A stretch of 8,781 bases of DNA, from positions 1 through 8,781 of the forward strand of contig ONVG01000054.1 in NCBI GenBank assembly GCA_900321195.1, written 5' to 3'. Below the pieces are notes generated by a model. The model did no database searches and was not told where the DNA came from. It saw only the letters and a program-made list of their open reading frames with translations. Below, one piece after another: positions 4,926-8,781 of this stretch (positions within the stretch are counted from its first letter, which is position 1; each line of letters starts with the position of its first letter). The translations under genes were made by a program, and so were the position numbers. The stretch comes from an uncultured Eubacteriales bacterium (lineage in GTDB: Bacteria > Bacillota > Clostridia > Oscillospirales > Acutalibacteraceae).

Positions 4926-6191
4926 TTGGATCCCTGGATAAATGCAGCGATAATACTGCTGTTAGTAATGTTTTCGGCGTTTTTTTCATCTACCGAAACC
5001 GCATATTCCGCAGCAAGCAAGATAAGACTTAAAAGCTATGCGGATAACGGAAACAAGAAAGCAAAAAAAGCCTATAAGATATCCGAGAATTACGACAAGG
5101 CGCTTTCAACTATACTTGTAGGAAACAATATAGTGAATATAGCGGCTTCATCACTTGCCACATTGTTTTTTGTTTCATTTTTCGGAGAAGCAAACGGCAC
5201 TATACTCAGCACTGTAGTTCTTACGGTAATAATACTGATATTCGGAGAGGTGCTGCCTAAGAATATTGCTATGGAAAACAGTGAGAAAATGGCTATGTCG
5301 TCATCATCAATACTGTATGCGCTCATGGTGATATTCACGCCTGTAACATTCCTGCTGCTCAAGCTCAATGCGGTGGTAAAGAATATCGCAGGCAGGGGAA
5401 AGAAAAAAGAACCTACCGTTACAGAGGATGAATTGAAATATATCGTTGAGAGTATCGAGGATGAGGGAGTTCTTGAAGAGCAGGAGAGCGAGCTTGTACA
5501 GTCGGCGCTTGAATTTGACGAAAAGACCGCCTATGATATACTCACTCCCCGTGTTGATATGACGGCGATAGATGTTGAGGACGACCCGGAAAAGATAAAG
5601 GATATAATCCTCACGGAAAGATATTCGAGAATACCTGTTTATAAAGACAATATCGATAATATAATAGGCGTACTTCATACAAGGGATTATCTTGAAATGC
5701 TTCTGAAAACAGATGCGCCGGATATGTATTCGCTCATACAGCCCGCTTATTTTATTTACCGCTCAAAAAAGCTTTCGTCAATACTTGCAGATTTCAAATA
5801 TAAGCGTCTGCATCTTGCCGTAGTTACGGATGATTACGGCGGAACACTGGGCATAGTAACAATGGAAGACCTTCTCGAACAGCTTGTCGGTGATATATGG
5901 GATGAGGACGAGGAGATAGAGAGCAAATACAAGAAGCTGGATAATGACAAATACGAGCTTAGCGGAGATATGAACATAAGCGACATGTTAGAGCTGTTTG
6001 ACCTCTATCCGAAATACATAGAAACCGACAGCAAATCGGTAGGCGGCTGGGCTATAGAGCAGATAGGCGATATACCCGAAAAGGGAGAGCATTTTGTTTA
6101 CCGTGAGCTTGACATAACTGTAAACGAGGTCGAGGATCAGAGGATAAACAGCGTTACCGCAGTACTTCTTGAAAGAAAAAATGATGAATAA
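4926..6191 (+). CDS. HlyC/CorC family protein: CNNM membrane domain, two CBS domains, CorC domain
   Basis: The product has 421 residues, a normal length for the family. The N-terminal CNNM/DUF21 membrane domain (about 1-160) has the signatures FSSTETAYSA (20-29), VGNNIVNIAAS and GEVLPKNIA. Then comes the acidic helix DELKYIVESIEDEGVLEEQE, CBS domain 1 (about 205-262: LTPRVDMTAID, YSRIPVYKD, IIGVLHTRDYL) and CBS domain 2 (about 272-330: LHLAVVTDDYGGTLGIVTME then DLLEQLVGDIWDEDEE). A C-terminal CorC/HlyC transporter-associated domain (about 340-418) contains YELSGDMNISDMLELF and the conserved GGWAIEQIGDIPEKGE. Characterised members are linked to Mg2+ export or resistance, and the CBS pair binds adenine nucleotides. 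The older name hemolysin-like does not imply a toxin. Its 3' end overlaps the next gene, suggesting coupled translation. Confidence 0.94.
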   Translation: MDPWINAAIILLLVMFSAFFSSTETAYSAASKIRLKSYADNGNKKAKKAYKISENYDKALSTILVGNNIVNIAASSLATLFFVSFFGEANGTILSTVVLTVIILIFGEVLPKNIAMENSEKMAMSSSSILYALMVIFTPVTFLLLKLNAVVKNIAGRGKKKEPTVTEDELKYIVESIEDEGVLEEQESELVQSALEFDEKTAYDILTPRVDMTAIDVEDDPEKIKDIILTERYSRIPVYKDNIDNIIGVLHTRDYLEMLLKTDAPDMYSLIQPAYFIYRSKKLSSILADFKYKRLHLAVVTDDYGGTLGIVTMEDLLEQLVGDIWDEDEEIESKYKKLDNDKYELSGDMNISDMLELFDLYPKYIETDSKSVGGWAIEQIGDIPEKGEHFVYRELDITVNEVEDQRINSVTAVLLERKNDE

Positions 6192-7089
6192 GCGTAAGAA
6201 ATGCATAGTCCTGCCGATATTGGCTGTTGTGATGAGCATTGTTCTTCTGCTGATATCGGCAGACAGATTTTTCGGCATAAACGAGAGAATGCTCAGAAAG
6301 CTTTTCGGGATATCGGATTTTTGTCACAGTGCGGACGGATATCCTCTGACGGTACATTTTATAGATGTAGGGCAGGGCGACAGCATTTTTATAGACTGCG
6401 GCGGAAAATACATACTCATAGACACGGGAGAATTTTCCTCTGAAAAGACAGTGTGCAGATATCTGAAAAAGTACGGTGTAAAAAAGATAGACCTTTTTAT
6501 TGCAACGCATACCGACTCTGACCATACAGGAGATATCATCTCTGCAGCAGACAGCTTTGAGATAGAAAATGTCATGGTGAGCAGCTTTGATATGGATAAT
6601 GAAGAAAAAACTTACGGACAGAAGATGTTTTATGATACGCTCAGAGAGCATGAAATAAATATCATCAGAGCCGATATCGGCGAGTATGTTTTCGGAGATG
6701 CGGTATTGAGAGTGCTTTCACCGATAAAGGACTATGGTGACAGTAATGAAAATTCTGTTGTTGTAAGGCTTTTGTACAGGGAAACATCATTTCTGTTTAT
6801 GGGAGATGCAGGAAAGAGAGCCGAAACGGACATACTTGCTGCGGATGAATATGTTCATTCGGATGTATTGAAAACAGGTCATCACGGCAGCAAAACATCA
6901 ACGACACAAAAATTCTATGACGAGGTATCACCAAAATATGCAGTGATATCGGCAGGCAGGTATAATAAATATCTTCCTGACAGGGATGTATTGGAGCGGA
7001 TAGATGCAAAGCTTCTCCGCACAGATAAAAACGGAGATATAATAATAGCTTCTGACGGAAAGGATATATCTTATTTTTGTCAGAAATAA
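6181..7089 (+). CDS. Membrane-anchored ComEC/Rec2-like metallo-beta-lactamase-fold hydrolase
   Basis: The product has 302 residues. An N-terminal hydrophobic helix (about 9-30) acts as signal anchor, which puts the catalytic domain outside the cell. The domain shows the ComEC-type metallo-beta-lactamase order: HFIDVGQGDS (59-68), ILIDTGE, the metal-binding THTDSDHTGD (His110, Asp112, Asp114, His115), NSVVVRLLY, FLFMGDAG (Asp209) and TGHHGSKTS (His234, His235). ComEC itself has a large channel domain; this protein has only the hydrolase part, so it belongs to the standalone group often annotated as competence-like and probably acts as an extracellular nuclease or phosphodiesterase. One departure is that the usual NxYGHP motif near the end reads NKYLPD here, losing the histidine. 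The ATG at 6181 (or 6184) overlaps the previous stop by 11 bases; a TTG at 6169 is also in frame. No strong ribosome binding site is visible, so coupling is likely. Confidence 0.9.
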   Translation: MMNKRKKCIVLPILAVVMSIVLLLISADRFFGINERMLRKLFGISDFCHSADGYPLTVHFIDVGQGDSIFIDCGGKYILIDTGEFSSEKTVCRYLKKYGVKKIDLFIATHTDSDHTGDIISAADSFEIENVMVSSFDMDNEEKTYGQKMFYDTLREHEINIIRADIGEYVFGDAVLRVLSPIKDYGDSNENSVVVRLLYRETSFLFMGDAGKRAETDILAADEYVHSDVLKTGHHGSKTSTTQKFYDEVSPKYAVISAGRYNKYLPDRDVLERIDAKLLRTDKNGDIIIASDGKDISYFCQK

Positions 7090-7091
7090 AG

Positions 7092-7126
7092 AACACGGCA
7101 GACCCGATACAGTCTGCCGTGTTTTT
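7092..7126. terminator. Hairpin terminator between convergent genes
   Basis: A perfect 12-bp stem (AACACGGCAGAC at 7092-7103 with its complement at 7112-7123) has an 8-base loop, with TTTTT at 7122-7126 overlapping the stem end. It lies 2 bases after the plus-strand stop and 12 bases past the end of the minus-strand gene. On the minus strand the following bases read CTTTATTTC, so it can plausibly end transcripts from both sides, better on the plus strand. Confidence 0.9.
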
Positions 7127-7137
7127 GTGTTTTGATG

Positions 7138-7374
7138 TTATCTTATTCTGTTTCCGCATTCGGTACAGAATTTCTGAAAAGGTACAGAAAGACGTGTACC
7201 GCAGTTTGTGCAGAAGTTTATGCGCTTTTGAGGAGCGGCAGAAAAGCTGCTGTTTTGCGGTATGCATGAGAACATTCCCATAGCTCCGAGCATCAGCGGA
7301 GCCGATGCACAGGGGAGAAATCCGAATGCATATATCATATCGGGATAGAACTTACGGCATAGACACGGCGTCAT
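7138..7374 (-). CDS. Small protein with a hydrophobic segment and a C-terminal zinc ribbon
   Basis: The product has 78 residues. The second half holds a compact zinc ribbon: two CxxC knuckles, CTNCGTRL and CTECGNRI, 14 residues apart, each followed by Gly and a basic residue, as in zinc-ribbon and double-zinc-ribbon families. The first half is hydrophobic (IYAFGFLPCASAPLMLGAMG, about 14-33) and may be one membrane helix; it also has unpaired Cys residues. The start at 7374 is supported by AAGGT about 8 bases upstream on the minus strand. The gene starts 27 bases after the stop of the 457-residue membrane protein and is probably co-transcribed with it. In related proteins a zinc ribbon often sits at the start of a membrane protein with a PH-like domain, so the two may work as partners. 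That is inference. Confidence 0.68.
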   Translation of the reverse strand: MTPCLCRKFYPDMIYAFGFLPCASAPLMLGAMGMFSCIPQNSSFSAAPQKRINFCTNCGTRLSVPFQKFCTECGNRIR

Positions 7375-7401
7375 TTTTCTGACCTTCTTTCATGTGGATT
7401 T

Positions 7402-8775
7402 TTATTTTTTCTGTTTAGCGTTTTTTGTTTTTAAGATAAGCATTGAAGCAAGCTCTCTTGCTTTTTCTTTGTCGGGAAGCTTTATCATATACTGAACATG
7501 CTGAGCTGAAAATGTTATCTTTTTATTCATGCATTTAATATCGTCCATTTCATTGTAATAAAAATCGAAATCATTTTTTGTGTTGGCGCAGTAGCCTTTT
7601 CCGCATATATGATCTTTATAAACCTTTATATACGGTTTTGATGACGTTATCAGTCTAATGAATAATATCAAAGATACTATCGATACAGCGATGCCGAGAA
7701 TCATAAAGAAGCCTATCTGATTTTTATAATCTATTTTTAAACGCCATAATTCAGGATAATCCCATATCCACGTATAAGTGATATAAGGAGTAATGATACA
7801 AGCAGCTATTACCGACAGGCAGATTATCAGCTTCGATGTTTTACTTGACATTTTTTCCCTGACTGTATATATCGGCTCATTATCGGGTATATCTGCCAAA
7901 AGCTCATCATTATTGACTTGCGCCGGAATTGAATTTTTGCTTTTTTCCAGTAAAAGCTGCACAAGCTCTTTTGCAGCCTTTTTGTTTGGCAGGACTACCG
8001 TATAGTTAAATACCTGAGCCGCAAACATGACCTTTTTATTTATACATCTTATACTGTTTATCTCACTGTATTTAAAATTAAAGTCCGTTTTCATGTTAGC
8101 ATGGTAGCCGAAGCCGCATATATGTGTGTCATAAGCCCTGACACACGGCTTTGATGAGCCTATCAGCTTTACAAGCAATGTAAAAGCCGTTATCGCTGTT
8201 AAAGAACCGACAATAACAAAACCAAATATATAGCGGTTCCATTTTGATAATAAGCTCCAGCTTTCGTTCTCACTCATGTGCGTTAATATATTATCTACGG
8301 GGGCAGTAAAAGCATAATATATAATAAAGCAGCAAGCGGCTGCGACCAAAAGACAGAAAACAAAGCCTATCCTCATTCCGCTTTTATTTGGTTTTGCAAT
8401 ATAGATAAGTCTTTCTGAATTGATATTCGGGATGCCCTGTTTTGCATTGCTTTTGGGTATTGGCCGCGCATTCCGGAAAGGCTGTTTCTGCACGGAAGCA
8501 TTCCGATTATTCGGCATTGCATTGTTGTTTGGAATGTTCTGAGGGCTTTGGAAAGGCTGTTTCTGTACGGAAGCATTCCGATTATTCGGCATTGCATTGT
8601 TGTTTGGGATGTTCTGAGGGTTTTGGAAAGGCTGTTTCTGCACGGAAGTTTTTTGGTTATTCGGTATTGCATTGTTGTTTGGCATGTTCTGAGGGCTTTG
8701 GAAAGGCTGTTTCGGCGCAGTGTTATTTGTATTGACATTCTGCTTTAGAGCGTTATGATTCACCGTTTTTTTCAT
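7402..8775 (-). CDS. Membrane protein with duplicated two-helix plus PH-like module and N-terminal repeats
   Basis: The product has 457 residues. Residues 1-120 are low complexity (Asn/Pro/Gln) and contain three and a half 25-residue repeats starting KQPFQSPQN (Lys at 22, 47, 72, 97). Then the same module occurs twice. Module 1 (about 121-281) has two membrane helices (about 136-156 and 183-204) and a soluble domain; module 2 (about 300-452) has helices at about 315-335 and 354-374 and a soluble domain. The soluble domains align almost ungapped: SSKPxxxxYxxHICGxGYxANxKxDF, then IxCxNKKxxFxAQ and LPxKxxAxEL. Size and strand pattern are compatible with a bacterial PH-like domain, but I cannot confirm the fold. 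Function unknown. The repeats resemble flexible cytoplasmic tails used to bring partners to the membrane. The start at 8775 is next to the window edge; the frame stays open to the edge, so the true N-terminus may lie beyond it. Confidence 0.82.
   Translation of the reverse strand: MKKTVNHNALKQNVNTNNTAPKQPFQSPQNMPNNNAIPNNQKTSVQKQPFQNPQNIPNNNAMPNNRNASVQKQPFQSPQNIPNNNAMPNNRNASVQKQPFRNARPIPKSNAKQGIPNINSERLIYIAKPNKSGMRIGFVFCLLVAAACCFIIYYAFTAPVDNILTHMSENESWSLLSKWNRYIFGFVIVGSLTAITAFTLLVKLIGSSKPCVRAYDTHICGFGYHANMKTDFNFKYSEINSIRCINKKVMFAAQVFNYTVVLPNKKAAKELVQLLLEKSKNSIPAQVNNDELLADIPDNEPIYTVREKMSSKTSKLIICLSVIAACIITPYITYTWIWDYPELWRLKIDYKNQIGFFMILGIAVSIVSLILFIRLITSSKPYIKVYKDHICGKGYCANTKNDFDFYYNEMDDIKCMNKKITFSAQHVQYMIKLPDKEKARELASMLILKTKNAKQKK
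8475..8713 (-). repeat. 75-bp in-frame tandem repeat encoding a 25-residue Asn/Pro/Gln unit
   Basis: Three full units (8475-8549, 8550-8624, 8625-8699) and a short partial unit (8700-8713) have a constant 75-base period. The middle units are almost identical, while the one nearest the gene start has diverged (QKTS in place of RNAS). Each unit encodes the pattern KQPFQSPQNIPNNNAMPNN plus six more residues. The near identity points to recent duplication and likely length variation between strains. Confidence 0.92.
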
Positions 8776-8781
8776 TTCATT

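Noticed and set aside
4926..6191. Hemolysin toxin
   Set aside because: The family's older annotation as hemolysin is misleading; domain order is CNNM, two CBS domains and CorC, which points to an ion-transport-related membrane protein.
6154..6651. Minus-strand open frame of 165 codons opposite the ComEC-like gene
   Set aside because: The plus strand encodes a protein with all major family motifs here; the minus-strand product has no recognisable features or ribosome binding site.
8442..8735. Plus-strand open frames over the 75-bp repeat
   Set aside because: The repetitive translation is a by-product of a period that is a multiple of three; the minus-strand frame continues into a well-formed membrane protein.

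Overview
The window looks like chromosomal DNA of a low-to-moderate GC Gram-positive bacterium of the class Clostridia, possibly an Oscillospiraceae/Ruminococcus-type gut organism. This rests on strong AGGAGG-type ribosome binding sites, a lipoprotein signal peptide, use of a TTG start, A/T-rich intergenic DNA, and the gene families present. The family-level placement is inference.

Left block (1-2826, plus strand): the tail of an unidentified gene is followed by a membrane-anchored bacterial EndoU-type RNase, a small acidic protein whose start overlaps the RNase stop (a candidate immunity or partner protein), a short NfeD membrane/OB-fold protein, and an SPFH/Band 7 (stomatin-like) protein. 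Gaps are negative to about 40 bases and a clear intrinsic terminator follows, so the block reads as one transcription unit. NfeD and SPFH form a classic pair. A tethered EndoU RNase with a small partner directly upstream is the most interesting combination here.

Middle block (2827-3873): a small predicted lipoprotein made of 11-residue amphipathic repeats ends inside a 480-base repeat region. That region holds two 145-base direct repeats, variable hairpins after each, and an inverted copy of one hairpin that supplies the last codons of the lipoprotein gene. It looks like a modular intergenic repeat family and I see no convincing gene in it.

Right-of-centre block (3874-7126, plus strand): a 294-residue protein I do not recognise, which ends at a long perfect hairpin terminator. 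A two-gene unit follows: a CNNM/CBS/CorC-domain membrane protein (HlyC/CorC family, TTG start) and, overlapping its end, a membrane-anchored ComEC/Rec2-like metallo-beta-lactamase-fold hydrolase.

Right block (7092-8775): a strong hairpin separates the plus-strand genes from two convergent minus-strand genes. The upstream one is a 457-residue membrane protein built from an N-terminal array of 25-residue repeats and a duplicated module of two membrane helices plus a small conserved soluble domain. The downstream one is a 78-residue protein with a C-terminal zinc ribbon. Three genes in the window carry in-frame tandem DNA repeats (42, 33 and 75 bases), all in linker or extracytoplasmic-type regions. 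No tRNA, rRNA, CRISPR array, transposase or phage gene was seen.
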